From: Desulfobulbus sp.
GTDB taxonomy: Bacteria > Desulfobacterota > Desulfobulbia > Desulfobulbales > Desulfobulbaceae
Reading direction: 5' to 3'
Assembly (NCBI GenBank): GCA_017998195.1
Contig: JAGODN010000028.1
Span: forward strand, 1 to 12,555
DNA: 12,555 nucleotides
Numbering within the stretch: position 1 is the stretch's first letter; every line of letters begins with the position of its first letter. Of this stretch, positions 1-8,124 are shown one piece after another. A program made the translations under genes and the position numbers. The notes under the pieces were generated by a model, which saw only the letters and a program-made list of their open reading frames with translations, was not told where the DNA came from and searched no databases.

Positions 1-1
1 G

Positions 2-211
2 GGCGGCGGCCATGTGCCGATCGTGGCCATGACCGCCCATGCCATGGACGAGGACCGGGACCGCTGCCTGGCCGCGGGCATGGACAGCTACCTGAGCAAG
101 CCCTTCCGGCACGAGCAGCTGGCGCGAGTGCTCGGTGCGGTGGCGGGCCGCCCTGCTGAGGCTGAACGGGCCGCCGCCAAGCCTTCGCCACCCCAGGGTA
201 CGGACCGATGA
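2..211 (+). CDS. C-terminal end of a response-regulator receiver domain, probably a hybrid sensor kinase (partial, 5' end off window)
   Basis: The reading frame is open from the left edge (codons from base 2) to TGA at 209-211, leaving about 69 residues. The motif VPIVAMTAHAMDEDRDRCLAAG followed by MDSYLSKPF is the last third of a CheY-like receiver. It contains the conserved T/A switch position in MTAHA and the invariant Lys in the SKP motif. This 'AMTAHAM...GMD.YLSKP' style is typical of receivers at the end of hybrid histidine kinases of the BarA/EvgS kind, rather than of stand-alone regulators. A 20-residue Ala/Pro-rich tail follows, with no Hpt or output domain. The phospho-acceptor Asp and any kinase part lie outside the window. 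The stop overlaps the next start by ATGA (208-211), so the downstream gene is probably translationally coupled. The hybrid-kinase assignment is inference; the receiver assignment is firm. Confidence 0.85.
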   Translation, partial: GGGHVPIVAMTAHAMDEDRDRCLAAGMDSYLSKPFRHEQLARVLGAVAGRPAEAERAAAKPSPPQGTDR

Positions 212-837
212 GCAACCACCAGCTGGCCGGTAACCAGTCCGCGCCCCTGCTCGGCGGGATGCTGGCGCGCGCCCTTCACCTCGGCGCCTCGGCTGCGGCC
301 GCCCTGCCGGCCCGCGACCTGGTGGTGGCCGACCACTTCGCCGCCCTGTGCGCGGCCCCGCATCGCTGCCCGAGCTACGGGCTCGCGCCCGGCTGTCCGC
401 CCCACAGCCAGTCGCCGGCCGGGTTCCGGGCCGAACTGGCCGACTACCGATGGGTGCTGGTCTTCCGGATCGATGTCCCGGCCGCGGACCTGCGCACCGG
501 AAAACGGCTGGAGGTAGCCAGGCGCATCCATGCGCTGGCCGCCACACTGGAAACCGAGGCGCCCGGGTTCGGCTTTACCCGCGCCCGCGGCCTGGCCGCG
601 GGGTCCTGTTTCGAGCTGTACTGTGCCGACCGGGACCGCTGCGCGGTGCTGGCCGAGCACCTCCCCTGCCCGCACCAGGACCGGGTACGACCCTCCCTGT
701 CCGCGGTGGGCGTCGATTTCACCGCTCTGACCGCGGCCGTCCATTGGTCCCCGGCTGTGGTCGGCGAGGCCTCGTCGCAGCCGGCCACCGAGCCGGCCCT
801 GAGCATGCTGGCCGGCCTGGTGCTGCTGGCCGACTGA
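208..837 (+). CDS. DUF2284-type predicted metal-binding protein (209 aa)
   Basis: This is a soluble cysteine-rich protein of unknown function. The pattern matches the DUF2284 family. An N-terminal group sits at residues 48-66, C48-x5-C54-PSYGLAPG-C63-PPHS. A C-terminal group sits at residues 133-170, GSC134-x4-C139-x5-C145-x8-C154-PHQDRVRPSLSAVGVDF. The tail of that group is the hallmark 'CrhP..aRPSmealGidv' ending. Family members are usually about 180-220 residues and are thought to bind a metal or Fe-S cluster through these cysteines; no activity is established. There is no signal peptide, despite an Ala-rich stretch at residues 26-35. ATG overlaps the previous stop (ATGA), with a weak AGGG at 195-198. 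Coupling to a hybrid-kinase receiver suggests a redox or metal signalling context, which is inference. Confidence 0.8.
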   Translation: MSNHQLAGNQSAPLLGGMLARALHLGASAAAALPARDLVVADHFAALCAAPHRCPSYGLAPGCPPHSQSPAGFRAELADYRWVLVFRIDVPAADLRTGKRLEVARRIHALAATLETEAPGFGFTRARGLAAGSCFELYCADRDRCAVLAEHLPCPHQDRVRPSLSAVGVDFTALTAAVHWSPAVVGEASSQPATEPALSMLAGLVLLAD

Positions 838-874
838 GCCCGCCCTGCCCTTCCCTTTCCACGAGAATGTCCCC

Positions 875-1153
875 ATGCATACCGACGAATACGAGATTTC
901 CCTGGCCCGTGAGATCAAGCACTGCGAACAGGTGGTGCGGACCACGAAACACGCGCTGGCCGACCGGCAGCAGCGCTTCGGGGTGGACTATGCCGCCGCC
1001 GCGGCCGCGGTCGCGGCGGGCCGGCTGCAGATCGACGGCCGGGAGCTGGCCGCCTGGCGGGAAGACGACGAGGCGCTGCCCGTGTGGGAACAGCGCCTCG
1101 TGGACTACCGCGAGGCCCTCTCCGTCATGCGGATTTCAGCCTCGCGTTTTTAG
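875..1153 (+). CDS. Small conserved-looking soluble protein of unknown function (92 aa)
   Basis: I do not recognise a named family. The product begins MHTDEYEISLAREIKHCEQ and is charged and helical throughout. It has an Ala-rich centre (YAAAAAAVAAG, about residues 39-49), one cysteine (C17), and a tryptophan-bearing second half (AAWREDDEALPVWEQRLVDY, about residues 59-78). This looks like two amphipathic helices forming a hairpin or coiled coil. There is no signal peptide, membrane span or metal motif. Coding is supported by a codon pattern like the neighbours', by lying 37 bases after the DUF2284 gene on the same strand, and by a stop just short of the convergent gene. The ribosome-binding site is weak (ACGAGA at 861-866), so the start is only moderately sure. 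Function is unknown. Confidence 0.6.
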   Translation: MHTDEYEISLAREIKHCEQVVRTTKHALADRQQRFGVDYAAAAAAVAAGRLQIDGRELAAWREDDEALPVWEQRLVDYREALSVMRISASRF

Positions 1154-1157
1154 ATGG

Positions 1158-1183
1158 TCCCGGGGTTCAGTGGCCGCCCGGGA
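1158..1183. terminator. Possible hairpin between convergent genes (no U-tract)
   Basis: TCCCGGG at 1158-1164 and CCCGGGA at 1177-1183 form a perfect 7-bp G+C stem with a 12-base loop. The hairpin lies across the 3' end of the 55-residue membrane gene, just after the + strand stop at 1151-1153. Neither strand has a run of U after the stem; the only T-run (1147-1151) precedes it on the + strand. It could slow or protect both converging transcripts but is not a textbook intrinsic terminator. Confidence 0.25.
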
Positions 1184-1334
1184 ACAGCCACTTGCTCAGG
1201 TAGTAGAGGATGAACAGCGAACCCACGCCGATGCCGATACTCCAGCGGATCAGGCTCAGTTCCACCGGCAGCAGCGGTTCGTACTCCATTTTCTTGATTT
1301 CTTCGGCCACCTTGGCCTGTTGTTGCGGTTTCAT
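1167..1334 (-). CDS. Single-span membrane micro-protein behind the YeiH-type transporter (55 aa)
   Basis: This is an unrecognised small membrane protein. Residues 1-28 are hydrophilic (MKPQQQAKVAEEIKKMEYEP, then LLPVELSL). Residues 29-50 form one hydrophobic span (RWSIGIGVGSLFILYYLSKWLF), followed by PGGH. An upstream ATG at 1388 would add 18 residues but would lie inside the transporter gene. The start at 1334 is preferred because AAGGAG (1342-1347) sits exactly 7 bases before it. The gene starts 14 bases after the transporter stop on the same strand, so the two are co-transcribed. Small single-span partners behind large transporters often act as accessory or stabilising subunits, and that is the inferred role here. 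Nothing in the sequence gives a substrate or a family name. Confidence 0.7.
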   Translation of the reverse strand: MKPQQQAKVAEEIKKMEYEPLLPVELSLIRWSIGIGVGSLFILYYLSKWLFPGGH

Positions 1335-1341
1335 GGAGGGT

Positions 1342-1347
1342 CTCCTT
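1342..1347 (-). promoter_or_regulatory. Shine-Dalgarno fixing the start of the 55-aa membrane protein
   Basis: AAGGAG read on the - strand, 7 bases before the ATG at 1334. It lies directly at the transporter stop codon (1349-1351), so the small gene has its own strong ribosome entry. Confidence 0.75.
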
Positions 1348-1348
1348 C

Positions 1349-3121
1349 TTAGATGGTGGGTGGCTTGACGCCGTGGAAAAAGAGCCACGAGATGAACAGG
1401 CCGACCCAGATGATGAACCCGAACAGGCTGATGCAGTAGACCGCGGCCAGTTTGCCCAGCCCCTCCTCCATCAGTTTCTTGAAGTTCGACACCAGGCCGA
1501 TGGTGAAGAAGCAGAGCAGGAAGAACAACCCGCGGAACACGTCCCCCTGGCTGCTCGATGACTTGGCCTTGGCCAGGAAGCTCTTGGGCTCCTTGATCGA
1601 GGCGTTGACCTCCTTTTCGTCGGCCTTGGCCTGGTCCAGCTGGGTCTGCAGGGTGGCCAGGGCCGCCGGGTCGGCGGTCGCCTGCATCTTCGTCTCGATG
1701 GTGGTGATGGTTGCCTTCAACCCGGCCAATTGCTCTTCAGCCGGCCCCATGGCCTTGGCCGAGGGCCAGCACATGACCACCAGGATGACAAAGGTGAGCA
1801 CGTAGCCGATGACGAATTTCGGGAAGCGGTGCCAGATCTCGGCGGCGTTCACCTTCTGTCCGGGCCGGACATCGATCTTGGCGCACCAGATGTAGGCCAG
1901 CAGGAAGGCCCAGATGCCGATGAAGATGTCGATGAACATCTTCACCGTGGTGGCGGTCATGGTCACCCAGCCCTCGGCATAGTTGATGCCCGCCTGGTCC
2001 AGGGCCTGGGCCCGGATGAGGGCGTCGGTGATGGCGCCGCTGGCGATGGCGCCGCCGTCGGACTTGACCGCGAGCCCCATCCAGGCGCCGGCCACCAGCG
2101 GTTCGGTCCACAGGAAGAACTTGGCGAGGAAGGGCAGCAGCACCATTTCCACGGCCACGAAGATGACCACCAGCGAGGAGACCATGATCGGCACGATGGG
2201 CCGGGCGCGGATGGCGCCGCCGGTGGCGATGGCCGCGCTCACGCCGCAGATCGAAATGCCCGAGGCGAGCGGCGCTGACCACTCGCGGCTGAACTTGAAG
2301 TACTTGCGGGCGATGTAGTAGACCACCGCCCAGTAGATGAGGTAGGCCTCGACGATGGCGCAGAAGCCCCGGAACATGATGTTGCTCGCCAGGCCGAACG
2401 ACTCGGCCGCCTTGATGCCCAGGCCGGCGCCCATGATGACGATGCCGGTCTTGATGTAGAGTTCGGGCCGGGCCGCCTCCTTCATGGCATTGGCCAGGCC
2501 GGGGAAGAAGTTGCCGATCACCAGGCCCAGGATCAGGGCGAGGATGTAGCCGAACTCGCCGCTCATGCTCATGGCCCAGGGGATGCCGAACTTGGCGGCC
2601 TGCTGCTCGGTGGCGGCGATGTAGGCCCAGTGCCCCAGGAACCAGCAGAGGTAGCTGAGCCAGAAGGCCAGGGTGAAGCCGATCATGAATTTGCGCACGT
2701 TGGCGCCCAGGGCTATGGAGCCCAGGGTCATGATGGTCAGCGCGAACAGGTAGGTGAGCGCCACCGACATCAGCGGCGACAACCCCTTCTTCTCGTACTG
2801 CTGGCCGACCTGGAGGGTGGAGGTGTCGCCGTCCACCGCGACCGTGGCCTCCTTGCCGTCCTTCTTCCTGACGGTCACCTTCTGACCGTCGATTTTGGTG
2901 ATCTCCCCCTTGACCGTCTGGTACGTGCTGGAGATGGCGGTGATCGCCTTGGCCGGCTCTACCCAGACGCCGGTCTTCGCGCCCCAGCCGAGGATGTCCA
3001 CCCCTTGGAACGATCCCAGGCTGAGGACGAAGATAACCAGTCCGAGCAGCAGGGCCAGCCAGTCTTCACTGATCCAGCCGCCTCCCTCGCCTGCCCTGTG
3101 TTCCGTTGCTTGCGCTGCCAT
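1349..3121 (-). CDS. Enlarged YeiH / PF03601 'putative sulfate exporter family' membrane transporter (590 aa)
   Basis: Polytopic inner-membrane transporter. YeiH-type landmarks are GIVIMGAGLGIKAAESFG (about 226-243), SGISICGVSAAIATGGAI (about 287-304), LAVKSDGGAIASGAITD (about 350-366) and the C-terminal IGLVSNFKKLMEEGLGKL (about 541-558). The family (TauZ/SuyZ relatives) is linked to export of sulfate or sulfite after sulfonate breakdown; the substrate here is inferred only. Ordinary YeiH proteins are about 340-350 residues. The extra length is two soluble segments. One, at about 50-115, lies after the first span and is a small beta-rich piece (GEITKIDGQKVTVRKKDGK). The other, at about 458-525, lies before the last spans and is a charged helical stretch likely to form a coiled coil. 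The start at 3121 is chosen over ATG 3127 because AAGGAGG (3129-3135) is 7 bases away from the former and only 1 base from the latter. It follows the sigma-54 regulator gene by 79 bases and precedes a micro-membrane protein. Confidence 0.85.
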   Translation of the reverse strand: MAAQATEHRAGEGGGWISEDWLALLLGLVIFVLSLGSFQGVDILGWGAKTGVWVEPAKAITAISSTYQTVKGEITKIDGQKVTVRKKDGKEATVAVDGDTSTLQVGQQYEKKGLSPLMSVALTYLFALTIMTLGSIALGANVRKFMIGFTLAFWLSYLCWFLGHWAYIAATEQQAAKFGIPWAMSMSGEFGYILALILGLVIGNFFPGLANAMKEAARPELYIKTGIVIMGAGLGIKAAESFGLASNIMFRGFCAIVEAYLIYWAVVYYIARKYFKFSREWSAPLASGISICGVSAAIATGGAIRARPIVPIMVSSLVVIFVAVEMVLLPFLAKFFLWTEPLVAGAWMGLAVKSDGGAIASGAITDALIRAQALDQAGINYAEGWVTMTATTVKMFIDIFIGIWAFLLAYIWCAKIDVRPGQKVNAAEIWHRFPKFVIGYVLTFVILVVMCWPSAKAMGPAEEQLAGLKATITTIETKMQATADPAALATLQTQLDQAKADEKEVNASIKEPKSFLAKAKSSSSQGDVFRGLFFLLCFFTIGLVSNFKKLMEEGLGKLAAVYCISLFGFIIWVGLFISWLFFHGVKPPTI

Positions 3122-3128
3122 ACACATG

Positions 3129-3135
3129 CCTCCTT
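3129..3135 (-). promoter_or_regulatory. Strong Shine-Dalgarno deciding the transporter start
   Basis: AAGGAGG on the - strand. Its 7-base spacing selects the ATG at 3121 (third codon of the longest frame) rather than the ATG at 3127. Confidence 0.8.
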
Positions 3136-3147
3136 GGTTGTGGTTGC

Positions 3148-3172
3148 CGTGAAAACAACCCTTGTTTTCACG
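3148..3172. promoter_or_regulatory. 11-bp perfect A/T-rich palindrome upstream of the transporter (operator or leader hairpin)
   Basis: CGTGAAAACAA, a 3-base spacer (CCC), then TTGTTTTCACG: an 11-bp perfect inverted repeat of 25 bases in total. It lies between the regulator stop (3201) and the transporter ATG (3121). It is strikingly A/T-rich in a G+C-rich region. On the transcribed - strand a T6 run comes before the stem, not after it, so it does not read as an intrinsic terminator. A dimeric-regulator binding site, or an RNA hairpin controlling the downstream part of the operon, are the plausible readings. The structure is seen; its role is inferred. Confidence 0.55.
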
Positions 3173-3200
3173 AGAAAAAACCTGACCTTCCCGGTGCCGT

Positions 3201-4660
<1,460 letters not shown>

Positions 4661-4664
<4 letters not shown>

Positions 4665-7096
4665 GCCTGCACCTCCCGCTCCGCACACGCTTCGGCCCCG
4701 GGCAGCAGGACCGTGAACCGGGCCCCGCCCAATGCCTCGGACCTGCCCGCCTCCACCCGGCCGCCCACTTCCGTGACCAGCCCGTAGACGATGGCCAGGC
4801 CGAGGCCGGTGCCCTGGCCCGGCTCCTTGGTCGAGTAGAAAGGATCGAAGATGCGCGCCTCCTCCCCGGCGGCCACGCCCGGGCCGTTGTCCGCCACCTC
4901 GATGGCCACCCGGCCGTTGCAGGCGGCGGTCACGCGGACCCTGATCCGGCCGCTGCCCCCCGGCGCCGCGTCCAGGGCGTTGAGCAGCAGGTTGCTCAGC
5001 ACCTGCTCCAGTTCGTCCTGGCCCAGGCGAACCGGCAGCGGTCCGTCCGGGCAGTCCAGGGCAACCTCCACCCCCCGGGCGGCGGCCTGCACGGCAAACA
5101 CCTCGGTCACCGACCGGGCCACGGCAGCCCCGTCGGCCGTGCCCGAACCCGCTCCCTTGGGCCGGGCGAAGTCGAGCAGGTCGCGCAGCACCCGCTGGGC
5201 CTGGCGGGTATGGCGCTCGATCACCTCCAGGTCTGTGGCCTGTTCCGGGTCTGTGACCGCCTGGCGCAGCAGCCCGGTGTAGCAGAGGATCACGCCCAGC
5301 GGGTTGTTCATCTCGTGCGCCAGGCCGGCGGTGAGCTTGCCCACCGTGGCCAGCTTCTCGGACTGCCAGACCTGTTGGCGCATGCGCTTTTCCAGTGTGG
5401 TCTCGCGCAGGTAGACCACCACCTGGCCGGTGCTGCCGTCCGGGGAGCACACCGGGTAGAGGAACAGGCCGAAGGTCCGCTCGCCCGCCAGGCTGACCTC
5501 GCGCTGGTCGGGCAGGCCGCGGCTGATGGTCTCGCGCATGGGGCACTCGGCGCCGGACAGGTCGAAGAACAGGGCCAGGACATTGCCGTCGATGCGCTCG
5601 CCCCTGCTCAGTTCGGCGGTGAGCTGGCGGGCCGCCCGGTTGGCGGTGAGCACGGTGCAGCCGCTGTCCATGAGCACGAGCGGGTCGGTGATGCCCTCGA
5701 CAATGGTCTGGAGGATGTTCATCTGCCGGAACAGGCTGTCGATGGCCGAGAGGTTCTCGGCGGCGATGCCGAGCTGCCGGCCCAGGGCTTGGAGCACGTC
5801 GGTGTCGTGGCGGCATGCCTCTTCGGCGCTCTCCCAGTCGAGCACGAGCAGTCCCTCGGCGCTGCCGGTGCTCGACGCCACCGGCACGTGGATCCGCTGG
5901 TCCACGCGCACGCAGCCGCTGCCGGTGAGGATGGCCACGTAGTCGGCGGGCAGTTCGACCATGGGCTCGCCCTCGGGCCAGATGTGGGCGGACTGCGGTC
6001 CCATGGCGCACACGTAGGCGATGCGCCGCGCCCGGAAGCGGGAGCAGATCTGCGGCAGGGTCCGGCGCCACAACTCGGCGCGCGATCGGCTGCGGAAGGT
6101 GGCGGCCAGCAGCTGGACAAACAGGCGCACGTCCGCCCGCCTGGCCTCGACCTCGCCGCTGAGCGCCTCGGTGCGCTCGTCCACCATCTGCCGCAGGTTC
6201 TCGGCATAGTTCTGCAACTGGCCGCGGGCGGCGAACAGGTGCTCGCTCATCTGCTCCATGCCCTCCACCAGTTCCTCGATCTCGTCGCCCTGCTCCAGTC
6301 GGTTGAGCAGGTTGGTTCCCTGCACGTCATGGATGTTCCGTCTGAACACCGCGTTGAGCCGCTTCAGGTTGTTGACCACCAGCACCCGGAAGAGCAGGTT
6401 GGCGACGAGGAAAAAGGTGAGCACGCTCAGGGCGAACAGGGCGAAGTAGGTGAAGATGGTATTCTCCACCCGGCCGATGCTGCGGTGCACCGAGATGCCG
6501 ACGAAATCCACCCCGGCGATGGCGTCCTCCTCCTTGCCGAAGCCCCGCCCGCCGTAGAGGCGGATGAGTTCAGCGGGCGCGGCCTCGGGCCGGCCGTGGC
6601 AGTAGAGGCAGTCCCTGGTGAAGCGCACCGGCCGGACCATGAGGTAGTATTTCTCGTCGTTGATCAGGTGCATGCCCTGGTACAACTGCCGCTCCGGTTC
6701 GCGGCGGAACCGTTCGATCAGCTCCCGTTCAAAGGGGGTGGCCTCGTACTCCGGGTTGCGGGCGTCGATGGCCACCCGCCGGTAGATGGTGCCGTCCCGG
6801 TTGTCGTTCACCGGCAGCATGATCTTGCGCGAGACGTAGGACGAACTCATGGCCTGGATGACAAAGGCCGACGGCAGCCGTTCGTACATGGCCGGCCGGA
6901 GCACGTCGCGCACATAGTGCTGGACCGAGTCCACGTGCATGAAGATCAGCCGGGCCTTGTCCTGCACCTCCTCCTCGAGCACGCTGCGCACGTGGGCATG
7001 GAAACCGAGCGTGCAGACGACGCCGATGAGGAGGAAGGCGCCGACCAGGCCGGCAACGAATTTACTCTGAATCTTTTGTGGCTTGGGCAGGTGCAT
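4661..7096 (-). CDS. Membrane sensor histidine kinase with periplasmic c-type haem (Tll0287/DUF3365-like) domain (811 aa)
   Basis: Domains in order: membrane span about 12-32; periplasmic sensor about 40-208; second span about 212-240; HAMP-like linker about 236-290; helical stretch about 290-330; GAF-like region about 330-450; PAS-like region about 455-565; HisKA with H594 in GLAHEMNNPL; HATPase with N-box N706 (NLLLNALDA), G1 DNGPG (736-740), F-box FDPFYSTKE and G2 GQGTGLGLA (761-769). The sensor holds one haem-c motif, C163-L-Y-C166-H167. It sits in a DUF3365-type ending (CHGRPEAAPAELIRLYG, then GFGKEEDAIAGVDFVG). Its position between two spans places the haem outside the cytoplasm, where c-type haem is attached. 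The likely signal is a redox change or small gaseous or sulfur ligand (inference). The kinase part is complete. ATG 7096 has AAGAGG 4 bases away. The stop overlaps the regulator start, so the two form a cognate pair. Confidence 0.92.
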
Positions 7097-7206
7097 GATC
7101 CCTCTTCAGGCGCAACGGGCGGAAAGGGACAGCCATCGGGCCGGCGGGGAGCGTGCTCTGGCTGATCGACGGTCGCCCCTTTCCCCCACTGCGTTACGGG
7201 GTGGAA

Positions 7207-7223
7207 ACCAAAGAATGTGCCAA
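7207..7223 (-). promoter_or_regulatory. Sigma-54-like -24/-12 promoter for the haem kinase operon
   Basis: On the - strand the sequence is TTGGCAC-A-TTCT-TTGGT. The -24 half matches the consensus YTGGCAC fully. The -12 half reads TTGG instead of TTGC, one mismatch at a normally conserved base, with correct spacing. Transcription would begin near 7196, giving a leader of about 100 bases before the kinase ATG at 7096. The operon encodes an NtrC-type activator, which makes autoregulation plausible. The motif is seen; its activity is inferred. Confidence 0.4.
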
Positions 7224-7293
7224 CCGGAACGAAAAAGTTCGCATTGGAAAAACAGCCGGTTGAACCTCGGACGGCAGCATGGGCCGATACCCT

Positions 7294-7353
7294 CGGTTGG
7301 CAGGTGACAACACGGGTTGGCGTACAGGTGCCTCCTTGGGTTGGCAGCAGGGC
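7294..7353. repeat. Three imperfect direct repeats, candidate enhancer sites
   Basis: On the + strand GGTTGGC occurs at 7295-7301, GGGTTGGC at 7314-7321 and GGGTTGGC at 7338-7345. CAGGTG follows the first two (7301-7306, 7325-7330) and CAGGGC the third (7348-7353). Units are about 20-24 bases apart. An inverted copy (TGCCAACC, 7219-7226) overlaps the -24 box. Relative to the inferred start near 7196 the repeats lie at about -98 to -157, the usual range for upstream sites of sigma-54 activators. The last unit touches the hyp terminator. Apart from these sites, the promoter and the terminator, I see no gene in 7097-7410. Confidence 0.4.
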
Positions 7354-7355
7354 GC

Positions 7356-7397
7356 AAAAAAAATCCGGAGCAACGGGCCGATGGCCGTCACTCCGGA
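7356..7397 (-). terminator. Rho-independent terminator of the hyp operon
   Basis: On the - strand TCCGGAG (7397-7391) pairs perfectly with CTCCGGA (7370-7364). The loop can extend the stem internally (ACGG with CCGT), and the stem is followed at once by eight T (7363-7356). It starts 13 bases after the hypB stop. This is a textbook intrinsic terminator and separates the hyp block from the sensor-kinase block. Confidence 0.92.
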
Positions 7398-7410
7398 CAG
7401 GTGGGGGGAA

Positions 7411-8121
7411 TCAGCGGGGCAGGAGGCCGTGCAGGTAGTCGAGCCAGGCGGTGAAGCCCTCGCCGGTGGTGGCCGAGAGGCTCAGGATGGCCAGGTCGGG
7501 CTTGAGGGTCAGGGCCTCGCGCCGGGCCTCGTCCAGGTTGAAGTCGAAATGCGGCAGCAGGTCGGTCTTGGTCAGGAGCACCAGGTCGGCGGAGCGGAAG
7601 GTGGCCGGGTACTTGGCCGGCTTGTCCGAGCCCTCGGGCACGGACAGGAGGATCACCCGCCGGTGCTCACCCAGGTCGAAGGTGGCCGGGCAGACCAGGT
7701 TGCCCACGTTCTCGATGAAGATCAGGTCGAATTTGCGGCCGCGGCCGAAATGCTCGAGCACGTGCAGGCCGCCGTGGACCATGGGCGCGTCCAGGTGGCA
7801 GGCGCCGCCGGTGGTCAGCTGCACCGCGGGCACACCCTTGGCGCGGATGCGGTCCGCATCGCGCTCGGTCTCGATGTCGCCCTCGATCACGCCGATGCTG
7901 ACCGTGTCCTTGAGCGCGTCGATGGTCCGTTCCAGGAGCGTGGTCTTGCCCGAGCCCGGGCTGGAGATGAGGTTGATCGCCACCGCGCCCATCTCTTCGA
8001 TGTGGCGCCGGTTCGCTTCCGCCTGTCGCTGGTTGGCCTCCAGCAGGCTCCGGTTGACGTCAACGACCCGGGCATCGTGGTGGTGATGGTCGTGCAGTTG
8101 ACAGTCGCAGGTGTCACACAT
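7411..8121 (-). CDS. hypB: Hydrogenase maturation GTPase HypB, nickel insertion (236 aa)
   Basis: GTPase that works with HypA to deliver nickel to the large subunit of [NiFe]-hydrogenase in the cytoplasm. Visible landmarks are the P-loop SSPGSGKTT (53-61), GDIETERDADRI (81-92), the metal-site residues C108-H109 in TTGGACHLDA, ENVGNLVCP (137-145, with C144) and the base-recognition element TKTD (184-187). The N-terminus is MCDTCDC, then HDHHHHD (10-16). E. coli-type proteins carry a CxxCGC nickel motif; here the Gly is Asp and a short His run follows, giving a small nickel-storage-like tail. ATG 8121 lies 3 bases after the hypA stop with GGAG 6 bases upstream. Last gene of the operon, directly before the terminator. 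Confidence 0.96.
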   Translation of the reverse strand: MCDTCDCQLHDHHHHDARVVDVNRSLLEANQRQAEANRRHIEEMGAVAINLISSPGSGKTTLLERTIDALKDTVSIGVIEGDIETERDADRIRAKGVPAVQLTTGGACHLDAPMVHGGLHVLEHFGRGRKFDLIFIENVGNLVCPATFDLGEHRRVILLSVPEGSDKPAKYPATFRSADLVLLTKTDLLPHFDFNLDEARREALTLKPDLAILSLSATTGEGFTAWLDYLHGLLPR

Positions 8122-8124
8122 GGG

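Noticed and set aside
3182..3198. A GGCAC box on the - strand just after the regulator stop, considered as a sigma-54 promoter for the transporter
   Set aside because: With correct spacing the -12 position reads GGTCA rather than TTGCA, and the -24 box has CGGCAC. There are too many mismatches to list as a feature.
5210..7165. A 651-codon + strand open frame antisense to the kinase
   Set aside because: High G+C makes long antisense frames common. The composition is His/Val/Gly/Ala-rich with no domain, and the opposite strand has clear kinase motifs.
7129..7166. CAGCCA...TGGCTG inverted repeat in the kinase leader, considered as a riboswitch
   Set aside because: Only a 6-bp stem with a loop of more than 20 bases, and no recognisable riboswitch core.
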